64,000 bases of DNA from assembly GCF_002741035.1 (NCBI RefSeq), contig NZ_CP016808.1, positions 3,476,001 through 3,540,000 on the forward strand, written 5' to 3'. The notes under the pieces are model-generated. The model had not been told where the DNA came from and did no database searches. It saw only the letters and a list, made by a program, of their open reading frames with translations. Origin of the DNA: Paenibacillus sp. BIHB 4019 (GTDB lineage: Bacteria > Bacillota > Bacilli > Paenibacillales > Paenibacillaceae). The translations under genes and the position numbers were made by a program. Positions 50,285 through 59,994 of this stretch are shown piece after piece (the stretch's first letter is position 1; every line of letters starts with the position of its first letter).

Positions 50285-53200
50285 ATGGAGTTGGAAGCGG
50301 GTAAGGAATATTTTAAAGAGATGCTGGATAAAGCGGGCACTTTAAATAAGGATGAATCTTATCGCAAGCTTGCCGTTCTAGTAATTGAATCTGCTAAAAA
50401 TAGATATGTGGATAGCGACATGAAGAAAGAATTGAAGCAGCTGTTGACGCAAATAGCAGCAGAGGGTAATAGCAGCTGGTTTGAGCCGCTCGTTATTATT
50501 ATGGACAAGCTGTTTGATGACTCTTATGCAGCTGTATTCCGTTATATTGTTAACTATTGCGTGGAGTATCCGCACAGCAATGGTTATTTGCGTCGTCCAT
50601 TCCGCACGTCAAATTTAGAAATACATACAGAAAGAGTAGTAGAGAAATGCATCTCCCTCTTTTATATGCAGGCGGCGAAATTCGATGTGAAAGATTATTT
50701 AACAAAAGTGGATCATTCTTCTCTTTCGAATTACAACCGCCTTATGCTTGCCGCAGCAGATATGATTGCCTATGAGATCGACAGAGGCAACGAAGAAACA
50801 TTTGAAGATTTAAGAGAAATTATATATGGGGACAATAACACCGCACTGCTATCCCGTTCTATGATTTCCGGCATATTTTTGAGCCACAGCGAACGGGCTT
50901 ATCATATGATAGGCGAGCTTCTTGTTGCTGCCCGTCTGCAAGAAGGCTTAAGGCAAAGTATTGTCGAGCAAATGGACTCGGGTACGATTGAGGCTATGAT
51001 ATTTATGCTGAAAATTGTGGAGGAGAATAATTTAATCCGTTTTAGTTCAGTTGTACGTGCGCTGGACGTGTGGACAGGCCTGAATTTGGAGGCTGCTAAT
51101 GCGCGTGTATCGAAGCAATGCCTTAGCTACGCCTTCCAGTCCCTTAGTAACAAGGCACTATGTGAGCAGTGGCTGGATAGCAGCAACGTAAATGAAGTAT
51201 TTATGGCTTTGTGGTCGACAGCTGTTTATGAGGAAGATGATTTGAATGACAAGATCGCGTATTTAATGGGAAGCCAAGAAACGTACCGTAAAGTGGTTGC
51301 CCAGTATGTTCTTGCACAGAGCACCAATACAGCGATGCGTTTTGCCATTGCTAGAAATTGGCTTGATGAGACAGATTTTGAACTGCAGTATTGGCTTCTT
51401 GATAATTATGCCTATGGATATAGCTATGAATGGCATATGGATAAAGATAATACGTTGACCTATACAAGCACGCCCTTGCTTGAAGAGAAATCGGAGCGAC
51501 AAAGCCATTTCCGGAAATTTTCTGCGATGCTGTCTGGGATGAATGAAAAAGAAATTACGAAAAACTCCCGTGTATTTGATTGGAGAAGTTATACGCTACG
51601 TGCCGATGATATAGTAAGTAAAATGCTTTATCTTATTGCTTACGATATGGACAATGAAATGATTGCTGAAATGATAGCTCTTAAAGATACATTGAGCCCT
51701 AGCATGCGTGGCGAGCTGCTAAAGTATTTCCTTCCCGATTTGAAAAATAATGCACAGCGAGGCTTTTTGTTTGCAAGCCTTTCAGATAAAAGTACAAGCA
51801 ATCGTGAAATCGCGATTAGTAAAGCTGCCAAGCTTCAACTTAATGAGGAGGAGTTGTCCTCCATATCCGCTCTTCTAAAGCTAAAGAAGGGAGCGCTTCG
51901 CCAAGGTGCCATTGAGCTCCTTCTTAATCAGCCAGCGTCCAGTCTTAAGGCTGTAACAGAGGAACTGCTGCAAAGTAGGGTGGAGCTTCAGCGTCTGGCT
52001 GCGTTGGAATTGCTGACTGAGATGAAGGAAGACGGGCAGCACGCAAAGCTGTTTGCGGAGCTACAGGATCAGGTAGAGGTTCTTACTGAGCCAACGGACA
52101 AGGAACGGCTATTACTAGCAAAGCTGAAGCAAGAAACCACCTATTCTTTAGCAAATGGTTTCGGCTTGTACAACCTTCCGGAGAAAGTGGATCGGCTTTT
52201 GCAAATAGAACCATTGCCGCTGTCAGCCTTGGAAGAAGTTAAGCAATATTTTACGTTGCCGGTGGACAAAATGCAGCGTTTTCTGGAAGGATTATCCGAG
52301 CTTATGCACGAGTATCGGGAGCATGAGTATGAATTTCAAGATTATTATGAGGCTAAACAGTCTGTACTTCTCGGGACAAGGCTGTCTACCACTAGCTGGC
52401 GCTATGATCCCGAAGATCCAACACCCGTATTGGATCGGTATCCCCTAGCTGAAGTATGGCGAAGTTATTTGGATTCGAGCGGTTTTGGCCCGCTTGAGCT
52501 AATGCAGCTGGAGTTTTATTGTCAGGCCAATTTCTTGCATCGCTGCTGTACGGGAGAATTGAATAGCTGGGAAATGTACAGGTCCAACGTTAAGGCGATA
52601 GAGAACTGGGGCAAGGAACTGATTGAAGCCATTTATCCAATGAATAAGGTGGCGGAAATGCAGGCGATTTATAAGCAATTGAATTATGAGAAGCAGGTCA
52701 ATGAAATTATTGGCGCTTATATTTCAGATAGTGATAAGCGGGAGCGTTTTGACAAATCGAATCATGCGCTGCGTTTAATTATTAGCTGCTTTCCATATGA
52801 CAAAGAGGATGAATACCAGGGCATTTTAAATGCCTTGACGAGTTTCTGGCGAAGCTGGCAAAAGTCTGAATTGCATAACGATGAGGCATTCAAAACGTAT
52901 TTTGAAGTATATTACTGGTTATTTGCACTTCAGGACTACGATGGCTATTTGCTTGGAATTGGGGATTTTGCAAGGGCGTACAGCTTGGAAATACTGACTG
53001 AACATGAACTTATTCGATTATTAATGTCTAGACCAAGAAGCGATAATTATATTAGGGAAATGACTAGCCCGAAAAATCATGATTTAGACTCATATCCAGC
53101 AATTAAAGCTATTAATAATCGGATTATCGAGCGGGTTTTGGAAATTGAACTTAACCGCGGTGATCTTCCGACAGATGTCACCAAGCTTGCAACAAGCATT

Positions 53201-55222
53201 TCACATATTCAGGGGACTTCTTATTTCCTTCGTATTTTGACAGGACTGGATAAAGAATCATTCGTTCGGGGCTACATTTATAGCTATGGCAAAGATACGA
53301 CGAAGAAAGAATCGTTCAGCCAAATGCTTAAAGTATGCCACCCTGCTGCGGGGGAAAACGAAGAGACGTTGAAAGAACTGCTTAAAGGTAGCAAAATAAG
53401 CGAGGTCAGACTGCTTGAAGCCGCGATGTATGCACCGCAATGGGTTGATATTATAGCAAAATATTTGGGCTGGGATGGTCTGCGAAGTGCAGCCTGGTAT
53501 TTTCACGCTCATATTAATGAGACGTTTTCAGGAGAGAAAGAAACGATTGTAGCACATTATTCTCCGATTTTGCCGGAGGACTTCAACGATGGCGCATTTG
53601 ATGTGAACTGGTTCCATTCGGCCTATAAAGAGCTGGGAGAGACGCGGTTTGACCAACTCTATCAGTCTGCAAAATACATTTCGGCTGGTTCCAATCACAG
53701 ACGCTCTCAATTATTTGCCGATGCGGTGCTAGGCAAGCTTAAGCTTGCAGATTTGAAAAAATCAGTAGCAGATAAGCGCAATAAAGATCATTTGCTGTGC
53801 TATAGCCTAGTTCCATTGGAGCAGGACAAGCAGCGTGATGTACTGGAGCGTTATGAATTTATTCAGCAATTTCTTAAAGAAAGCAAAACATTTGGAGCCC
53901 AGCGCCGAGCTACAGAGTCAAAAACAAGCTCTATTGCATTGGATAATTTAGCCCGAAATGCAGGGTACACAGATGTTGTTCGTTTAACCTGGGATATGGA
54001 AGGGCGGAAAATCGACGAGCTTCTGCATTACTTTGATCCTGTCGCTTTGGATGAGGATGTGACGGTACAGCTTATTATTGATGAAGAAGGAAAAGCAGAA
54101 ATCCGTTTGCTCCGCAAAGACAAGGAGCTTAAATCGGTTCCGGCCGCTTTTAAAAAGCATGAATACATGGAGACGTTAAAACAAATTAAATCGGAGCTTT
54201 CCGATCAATACAAGCGGGCGCGCAAGGAGCTTGAACGCTCCATGGAAACAGGAAGTCTCTTCACTAAGGAAGAGATTAACAAGCTCGCGAAAAATCCGGT
54301 TATTGCGCCTTTAATTAGGACATTAGTATTTGGTGCCAATGGAAAGCTCGGTTATTTTGAAAATGGGGCGCTGCTGGGAGCAGATGAGGGGTCATATGAA
54401 GTTGGCGAAGGCGAGGAGCTGTTTATTGCCCATCCTCTGCATTTGCTAAATAGCGGACTGTGGAGTTTGTACCAGAAGGATATGTTTGATAGGCAGTTGA
54501 AGCAGCCGTTCAAACAAGTATTCCGGGAGTTGTATATACCGAATGCTGATGAACTGGCTAGTGGTGCGATATCCCGCAGATATGACGGACACCAGGTACA
54601 GCCTCGTAAAACCGTTAGCTTGCTGAAAAGTCGTTTATGGACGGTAAGCTATGAGGAAGGGCTGCAGAAGGTTTATTACAAGGAAAATATCATTGCGAGC
54701 ATTTATGCGCTTGCTGATTGGTTCTCGCCATCGGATGTCGAATGCCCGACGATCGAGACCGTCCGTTTCTTTGACCGCCATACTTATAAACCGATTGATA
54801 TTGAAAATGTGCCGCCGCTTGTCTTCTCTGAAGTGATGCGTGATGTGGATTTAGTCGTCAGTGTGGCGCATGTAGGCGGAGTAGATCCTGAGGCGAGTCT
54901 GACAACGATTGAAATTCGCCAAGCTATCGTTCGTGAATCGTTGCGCTTGCTCAAAATTGACAATGTAAGATTGGAAGGCAATCATGCTTTAATTGCAGGA
55001 CAATTAGGCGAATACAGCGTTCATTTGGGCAGCGGTATCGTATATAAACAGGCTTCTGGTGCAGTTGCCATTATTCCGGTTCATTCCCAGCATCGCGGCA
55101 AGCTGTTTCTGCCGTTTATAGATGAAGATCCAAAGACAGCAGAGATTTTATCCAAAATTGTTCTGCTTGCACAAGATACAAAAATTAAAGATCCGCAAAT
55201 TCTTGAGCAGATTAAAAGGTAA
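50285..55222 (+). CDS. Giant DUF4132 domain-containing protein
   Basis: A 1645-residue cytoplasmic protein without signal peptide. The first ~1150 residues are helical with HEAT-like character (LASLSDKSTSNREIAISKAA, GALRQGAIELLLNQP, LQRLAALELLTEM). From ~1240 it matches the DUF4132 type (TWDMEGRKIDEL, YKRARKELERSMETG, LIRTLVFGANGKLGYF, ISRRYDGHQVQPRK, LLKSRLWTVSYEEGLQK, then VVSVAHVGGVDPEAS). The DUF4132 family is often linked to WGR or MolR-type proteins; its function is not established. The ATG at 50285 follows GGAGG. A terminator follows its stop. Confidence 0.72.
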   Translation: MELEAGKEYFKEMLDKAGTLNKDESYRKLAVLVIESAKNRYVDSDMKKELKQLLTQIAAEGNSSWFEPLVIIMDKLFDDSYAAVFRYIVNYCVEYPHSNGYLRRPFRTSNLEIHTERVVEKCISLFYMQAAKFDVKDYLTKVDHSSLSNYNRLMLAAADMIAYEIDRGNEETFEDLREIIYGDNNTALLSRSMISGIFLSHSERAYHMIGELLVAARLQEGLRQSIVEQMDSGTIEAMIFMLKIVEENNLIRFSSVVRALDVWTGLNLEAANARVSKQCLSYAFQSLSNKALCEQWLDSSNVNEVFMALWSTAVYEEDDLNDKIAYLMGSQETYRKVVAQYVLAQSTNTAMRFAIARNWLDETDFELQYWLLDNYAYGYSYEWHMDKDNTLTYTSTPLLEEKSERQSHFRKFSAMLSGMNEKEITKNSRVFDWRSYTLRADDIVSKMLYLIAYDMDNEMIAEMIALKDTLSPSMRGELLKYFLPDLKNNAQRGFLFASLSDKSTSNREIAISKAAKLQLNEEELSSISALLKLKKGALRQGAIELLLNQPASSLKAVTEELLQSRVELQRLAALELLTEMKEDGQHAKLFAELQDQVEVLTEPTDKERLLLAKLKQETTYSLANGFGLYNLPEKVDRLLQIEPLPLSALEEVKQYFTLPVDKMQRFLEGLSELMHEYREHEYEFQDYYEAKQSVLLGTRLSTTSWRYDPEDPTPVLDRYPLAEVWRSYLDSSGFGPLELMQLEFYCQANFLHRCCTGELNSWEMYRSNVKAIENWGKELIEAIYPMNKVAEMQAIYKQLNYEKQVNEIIGAYISDSDKRERFDKSNHALRLIISCFPYDKEDEYQGILNALTSFWRSWQKSELHNDEAFKTYFEVYYWLFALQDYDGYLLGIGDFARAYSLEILTEHELIRLLMSRPRSDNYIREMTSPKNHDLDSYPAIKAINNRIIERVLEIELNRGDLPTDVTKLATSISHIQGTSYFLRILTGLDKESFVRGYIYSYGKDTTKKESFSQMLKVCHPAAGENEETLKELLKGSKISEVRLLEAAMYAPQWVDIIAKYLGWDGLRSAAWYFHAHINETFSGEKETIVAHYSPILPEDFNDGAFDVNWFHSAYKELGETRFDQLYQSAKYISAGSNHRRSQLFADAVLGKLKLADLKKSVADKRNKDHLLCYSLVPLEQDKQRDVLERYEFIQQFLKESKTFGAQRRATESKTSSIALDNLARNAGYTDVVRLTWDMEGRKIDELLHYFDPVALDEDVTVQLIIDEEGKAEIRLLRKDKELKSVPAAFKKHEYMETLKQIKSELSDQYKRARKELERSMETGSLFTKEEINKLAKNPVIAPLIRTLVFGANGKLGYFENGALLGADEGSYEVGEGEELFIAHPLHLLNSGLWSLYQKDMFDRQLKQPFKQVFRELYIPNADELASGAISRRYDGHQVQPRKTVSLLKSRLWTVSYEEGLQKVYYKENIIASIYALADWFSPSDVECPTIETVRFFDRHTYKPIDIENVPPLVFSEVMRDVDLVVSVAHVGGVDPEASLTTIEIRQAIVRESLRLLKIDNVRLEGNHALIAGQLGEYSVHLGSGIVYKQASGAVAIIPVHSQHRGKLFLPFIDEDPKTAEILSKIVLLAQDTKIKDPQILEQIKR

Positions 55223-55249
55223 AAAATCAGATATTTTATAAAAGAAAAA

Positions 55250-55285
55250 GAGGAGCAGATTTTAAAATTCTGCTCCCCTTTTTTT
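55250..55285. terminator. Bidirectional terminator
   Basis: AGGAGCAGA and TCTGCTCC pair around TTTTAAAAT and are flanked by an A-rich and a T-rich run. It ends the DUF4132-type gene and the DUF5050-type gene. Confidence 0.78.
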
Positions 55286-55325
55286 AAAAAAGCGGATTTA
55301 CCTATTAGGACTAAAAAATAGCAGC

Positions 55326-56642
55326 TTATTGTTTAGCAACAAGCAGAACGCGGCTAATCGATTGCTCGCTAAGCGTGGATGCCGTTTTGCCATCGCTGCT
55401 CAGTTGGAACAACTGCCCGTAGCCAGCGTCCTTGGAGTCGTCATTGATGTAGTAAATGCCATCAACGTCTTCACTAAGCTGCATATAATCCCAGTTCAAT
55501 CCAGGTATCTTTTGAACCGACAAATCCGATTTCAGCAAATAGCTGGCATTGTCACCGAAAAAGATTGTAGAAGTGATTTTGCCGCCTGACATAATGTTGT
55601 ATACGGAATGAAGCTTAGAAATGTTAAGATTTTTTTTGCTGGTAACTTTATTGTTTTTTATCGTGGCAACATAACCTTTGTCCGCTGAATCAATAAAAGC
55701 CACTTTGTCAGTGCCTACATTTGCAATATCATAGACGCCTGTGCTGTGCAGGGAGAAGGTTTTGCCGCTTGTGTTCAAGAGGTAGCCTTTACCGGTGCTA
55801 TAGTTGAAATGCCCTTCGGAATCAAGGCGAATGCCTTTATTGAAGAGGTAGTACGTATTTTTTGCCCAAATACCGGAATATGCAGCATTTGCATCAATTG
55901 GAGCATTTAAGTTGAGGGCTTTAGCTGCGCCGCCTTTTTTAGGAACGCTATAAAGCACGATGCAGTCAAGCGAATACATTTGTTCTTCCGGCTTGGTATT
56001 GACAATAATATTGACGGAATTAGCAGTTGTTTGGATATGGTGATCCTGCTCAATCGCACCCGCTGCAATGTATTGCACTTGTCCTGCGCCTGTAACTGCT
56101 TTGGAGGCTACCCATGTGGAACGACCATTACGCACGGTATTGTAATAGATTTTTCCATCAATGATTTTGAATTCTTCAAAGTCTGTATCAGCTTTATCAG
56201 CGATTTGTTTTGCTTCCGATACAGCAGCAGCATTAGCAGAAACCGAATAGATTTTCCCAGCGCTTGTCATGTAGTAAAGCGTTCCATTCACAATGGAATA
56301 GTGCAGCACATCGTTATAAAATACTTCATCTTCGGTTGCTGTGCCGTCGATCGGCAAACGTAGCAGCGTAGTTGATCCGCTGTAAGACAAATAATACAAA
56401 TAGTTGCCACCGCGATTCAGTGCAGTACCGGGAACGTCAAAATCCTCCATTATGAGAGCGGCACCAGTGCCATCTGTTTTAATACGGAACAGGTCTTGGT
56501 CAGATGTGTAATAAACATAACCGCTGGCGTTTGCTGCTGCCTCGGCTGTCGGTGCTGTTACTGTGCCGAAGCTAGTAAACAGCAGGGTGAAAATAAAAAG
56601 CATGCAAACATTCTTTTTTGTGAAAAGGTGAAGCTTATTCAT
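55326..56642 (-). CDS. Secreted DUF5050 beta-propeller-like protein
   Basis: A 438-residue secreted protein with a signal peptide (KKNVCMLFIFTLLFTSF ... AEA). The rest is repeated short beta strands of the DUF5050 kind: YVYYTSDQDLFRIKTDGTG, NYLYYLSYSGSTTLLRLP, GTLYYMTSAGKIYSVS, GIYYINDDSKDAGYGQLFQL. Each repeats an x-Y-Y ... L-x-R-x-x-x-D-G pattern, which suggests a beta-propeller. No catalytic motif, no LPxTG. Such proteins often interact with the cell wall or a ligand; function unknown. It has a very AT-rich upstream region with possible -10 elements. Confidence 0.75.
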   Translation of the reverse strand: MNKLHLFTKKNVCMLFIFTLLFTSFGTVTAPTAEAAANASGYVYYTSDQDLFRIKTDGTGAALIMEDFDVPGTALNRGGNYLYYLSYSGSTTLLRLPIDGTATEDEVFYNDVLHYSIVNGTLYYMTSAGKIYSVSANAAAVSEAKQIADKADTDFEEFKIIDGKIYYNTVRNGRSTWVASKAVTGAGQVQYIAAGAIEQDHHIQTTANSVNIIVNTKPEEQMYSLDCIVLYSVPKKGGAAKALNLNAPIDANAAYSGIWAKNTYYLFNKGIRLDSEGHFNYSTGKGYLLNTSGKTFSLHSTGVYDIANVGTDKVAFIDSADKGYVATIKNNKVTSKKNLNISKLHSVYNIMSGGKITSTIFFGDNASYLLKSDLSVQKIPGLNWDYMQLSEDVDGIYYINDDSKDAGYGQLFQLSSDGKTASTLSEQSISRVLLVAKQ

Positions 56643-56823
56643 TACTTAATCTTCCTTTCTAGTGCTGTGGAATAGTATTTGCTGTAAACAACTCTCTTTT
56701 AGTGAAAAAAAGGAAGCTGCTTGAATACTTATCGGTTTATAGGACGAAAAACATTATACTAATATTATAATTATTTATACAAAATTTATTGAATAAACAT
56801 GGGAGAAGCTGGTGCGAGTTGTG

Positions 56824-57786
56824 TTATTTGGCGGTTGTTGAGGCAAGATTAGCGAGAAATTGCAGGACAGCAGCACTTAATTGTTCAAGTCCTGGCTGTT
56901 CAATCGGAAAATGTCCGGCTCCTTCCAGCAGCACCAGCTTTTTCGGACAAGCCAATCTATTATAGAAGCTTTCGCTAAAAGCATATGGGGTCATGGGATC
57001 GGCTTCTGGGTGAACCAGCAGTACAGGACAGGAATTAAAGTTTTCTGGCTGCACTTCCGGCGTCATGTTCAGAAAAGTTCTTAGCAATTTAAGAGGCACA
57101 CGGGTTGCTGCTGCACGGGGATCCTCCATAATAAGCTGGGCTAATTCCGGATGGTTGGCTATTAGATTCATGCGCGATACTTTGGAAACAGGCAGCCGAA
57201 ATGAATCTAGTAAAATGGGGAATGCATCCATTAGCCATTTGCCATACACCGCTACATATTTATTAGGGGCAAGCTGGAGTCGCATAGCAGCGTCACTGGT
57301 GTCTACGAAGGTTGTAGCAATTAGACCTTGCACATACGGACTACGGGCAGCAACATGATAGGCGAGCATGCCCCCAATGCTGGCGCCGAGCAGTACGATA
57401 GGCTTGCCATCACGTTTATATTCGCTTTCAACTAAATCAACTAAAAGCTGGATCCAGTCTTCATAACGAATCGTTCTGGAGGGAGGGCTTAATTGGCTGA
57501 GCCCATAGGGAGGGAGGTCCGGAGCGAGCATTTCATAGCCGTGCTTTTGCAGCAGCTTGCCATAAGGGGCGAATAAACGGCCATTGCCTCCAGCACCATG
57601 CACGAGTACAATTTTGAGCGGACTTTCGGGTGCGGGCAAACGATCTAAGTGAATTTCACTATTATTCCATTGCCACCATTCTTCAATAGGCAGGTTATTT
57701 TCTTTTAACTGTATTTCTTCAGGGAAAAATCGTTGATAGCTCTCCCAGTAGATGCTGTTATTATTGTAATCTCTTTGTTTGTTCAT
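56824..57786 (-). CDS. Alpha/beta hydrolase
   Basis: A 320-residue alpha/beta-hydrolase. Visible motifs: the oxyanion-hole stretch VLVHGAGGNGRLF at ~60-72, the nucleophile elbow LLGASIGGMLAYH (G-x-S-x-G, Ser at ~136), the acid in VHPEADPMTPY and the His in GAGHFPIEQPG. No signal peptide, so it is cytoplasmic. The substrate (ester, lactone or similar) cannot be named. It is transcribed in the same direction as the DUF5050 gene but 180 bp apart, and EamA lies beyond. Confidence 0.8.
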   Translation of the reverse strand: MNKQRDYNNNSIYWESYQRFFPEEIQLKENNLPIEEWWQWNNSEIHLDRLPAPESPLKIVLVHGAGGNGRLFAPYGKLLQKHGYEMLAPDLPPYGLSQLSPPSRTIRYEDWIQLLVDLVESEYKRDGKPIVLLGASIGGMLAYHVAARSPYVQGLIATTFVDTSDAAMRLQLAPNKYVAVYGKWLMDAFPILLDSFRLPVSKVSRMNLIANHPELAQLIMEDPRAAATRVPLKLLRTFLNMTPEVQPENFNSCPVLLVHPEADPMTPYAFSESFYNRLACPKKLVLLEGAGHFPIEQPGLEQLSAAVLQFLANLASTTAK

Positions 57787-57904
57787 CGTTGATCGCTCCT
57801 GTTCTGCTATCTATTATGAATGGATGAATTCATAAATAGCAATGCAGGCTTATAGGTCGAAACGGCTAATTTGCGTAATGCGATGCCATTTTTCAAGAGA
57901 GTGT

Positions 57905-58831
57905 CTACTGTAGTGCCTCTTTTTCCCTAGCTCTACCCGGAACTTGAACCGGGCCCTTAACGGGCAACGGAGCGCCATCATGGCGCTTCCATTTTATTTC
58001 GGAGGCGACGACAGCAAGCAGCACGAGCGCTGCTCCGACATAGCCCTGCGGCGGCAAAATTTCATGTGCAAACCAAAAGCCTACGGTTGCCGCAAACACA
58101 GGCTCCAAGGCGAAAATAAGCCCCGTTCGCGTGGGTGTCGTGTATTTTTGGGCAATGGGCTGAATAATGAAGCCAAAGCCGCTGCATAAAAGGCTTAGCG
58201 CAAGCACAGCCCCCCAGCTGGCAGGCGTTTGCGGCAAAGTCGGGGTCTCGAACAGCAGCATGCCGATTAAGCCAAAACCGCCCGCAAAGCCTAGCTGTAA
58301 AATGCCCAGATTCAGCGTGTTTGAAGTTTTCGCCGCCGAGTTCGTTAATATAATATAAAGGGCATAAAAAGCAGCTGACAGCACGCAAAGGATATCTCCA
58401 CCCCCGATGCTGAATGGCAGTTTTAGCGTCAGCAGCGCGATGCCGGTAAGGGCTAGCACAACACTGAGCCGCATGGATGGAGCAAGCTTCTGCTTGAACA
58501 GCATAACCGACAGCAGCGGAACGAAGATGACGGTCATGCTTACAAGGAAGCCGGCATTAGACGTCGTAGTCGTCTTAAGCCCGAACAGGATGCAGGCAAA
58601 AACGGCGAATAGGAGGAAGCCGAGCATCGCACTATATTTAATCGTGCGCCAATCTGCCTTGCGCAGCGATTTCCAGAAGAGAAGAGACGTAAGCAGGAAG
58701 GCGAGTCCGAAGCGCAGGGCAATTAAATTAAAGGCAGCAATGGATTCAAGCCCTATTTTCATAAATAAGTAAGAACAGCCCCAAAATACGGTTGCGAGCA
58801 CGATGAGTAATTCGGCGTTTCTAGGTTTCAT
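57905..58831 (-). CDS. EamA/DMT family transporter
   Basis: A 308-residue inner-membrane transporter with ten predicted TM helices in two EamA repeats (LIVLATVFWGCSYLFMKIGL ... and GGGDILCVLSAAFYALYIIL ...). The family exports metabolites such as amino acids or drugs; the substrate cannot be told. It is divergent from a LysR-type regulator gene 136 bp away, the standard arrangement in which the regulator controls the exporter. The C-terminal tail is basic. Confidence 0.87.
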   Translation of the reverse strand: MKPRNAELLIVLATVFWGCSYLFMKIGLESIAAFNLIALRFGLAFLLTSLLFWKSLRKADWRTIKYSAMLGFLLFAVFACILFGLKTTTTSNAGFLVSMTVIFVPLLSVMLFKQKLAPSMRLSVVLALTGIALLTLKLPFSIGGGDILCVLSAAFYALYIILTNSAAKTSNTLNLGILQLGFAGGFGLIGMLLFETPTLPQTPASWGAVLALSLLCSGFGFIIQPIAQKYTTPTRTGLIFALEPVFAATVGFWFAHEILPPQGYVGAALVLLAVVASEIKWKRHDGAPLPVKGPVQVPGRAREKEALQ

Positions 58832-58967
58832 GAGATTTATCTTCTCCGACTTTAATAGAATAGGCTTATGGGCCGAAACCTAGTATACTGGGGTTTGATA
58901 TATAAGTATAACGGGGATTTCTTGTTTTAAACATGAGAAATGCTCATGTAAATAGAGGAGACGCAGG

Positions 58968-59864
58968 ATGAGCATTAATAAATATGAAATATTCGTACAG
59001 GTTGCGCGGCTTGGCAGTTTAACGAAGGCGGCGGAAATACTCGGCTTTACCCAATCGGGCATTAGCCACGCGATCAACAGCTTGGAGAGTGAAATCGGTT
59101 TTAGGCTGCTGCAGCGCAGCCGCGCAGGCATTCAATTGACATCGGAAGGCGAGCGGCTCTTGCAGCCAATGCGCGAGGTGCTTCAAGCCAATGTCCGATT
59201 GCAAGAAGAGATCGCTGCAATCAGGGGGCTGGAGGCTGGAACGATTCGTATCGGCACGTTCACAAGCGTATCCGTCCACTGGCTGCCGCGGATGATGAAA
59301 GCTTTCCTGAACGATTATCCGCAAATTGAATTTAAGCTGATGGAGGGGGACTATCAGGAGGTTGAGGAATGGCTGGAGGAGGGGCAAATCGACTGCGGTT
59401 TTTTCTCCTTGCCCACGAGTGACAAGCTGGAGGTGTTCCCGCTAAAAGAGGATCGGATGCTGTGCATTTTGCCCCAGGAACATCCGTTGTGCGGAGCCGC
59501 CTTTTTCCCGCTTGCGCGGCTTGCGGAGGAACCATTCATTATCCCTAAAGCGGGCTCGGATCATGACGTTCGGCGTGTGCTTAAGAAGGCGGCGATTACG
59601 CCAAACGTCAGATTTGAGGCGGGTGATGATGCGGCTATTATTGCCATGGTTGAACAGGGACTGGGCATTAGCATATTGCCTGAGCTCGTAATTGAAGGGC
59701 GCAAGCATCATGTCCACGTCATGGAGCTGGAAGAACCAAGCTTTCGGTCGCTTGGCATCGCCGTCCATTCTATGAAGTTTTGCTCGCCTGCTACGAGGCG
59801 ATTCCTTGCCCATGTACAATCATGGCTGGAAAAGCAGCAGCTATTGCAGGCCAATAATGCATAA
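58968..59864 (+). CDS. LysR family transcriptional regulator
   Basis: A 298-residue LysR-type regulator. The helix-turn-helix is at residues ~17-40 (LGSLTKAAEILGFTQSGISH, then AINSLE) and the effector-binding domain follows (AGTIRIGTFTSVSVHWLPRM, ALCGAAF-like GAAFFPLARLAEEPFI). It starts at the ATG at 58968 after GAGGAG. It is divergent from the EamA gene and probably controls it. The inducer is unknown. Confidence 0.88.
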   Translation: MSINKYEIFVQVARLGSLTKAAEILGFTQSGISHAINSLESEIGFRLLQRSRAGIQLTSEGERLLQPMREVLQANVRLQEEIAAIRGLEAGTIRIGTFTSVSVHWLPRMMKAFLNDYPQIEFKLMEGDYQEVEEWLEEGQIDCGFFSLPTSDKLEVFPLKEDRMLCILPQEHPLCGAAFFPLARLAEEPFIIPKAGSDHDVRRVLKKAAITPNVRFEAGDDAAIIAMVEQGLGISILPELVIEGRKHHVHVMELEEPSFRSLGIAVHSMKFCSPATRRFLAHVQSWLEKQQLLQANNA

Positions 59865-59994
59865 CTAAGGTGTGGAATTCATTAGGGCTGTGGAGTCTAT
59901 CAAAAATTCAATTACAGGGTAAGATATTGGATAGGCGCAAGATTGATAAGATTGGCACAAAGTGGAATACTGGTACATAAGGAGCGTGAAACAG

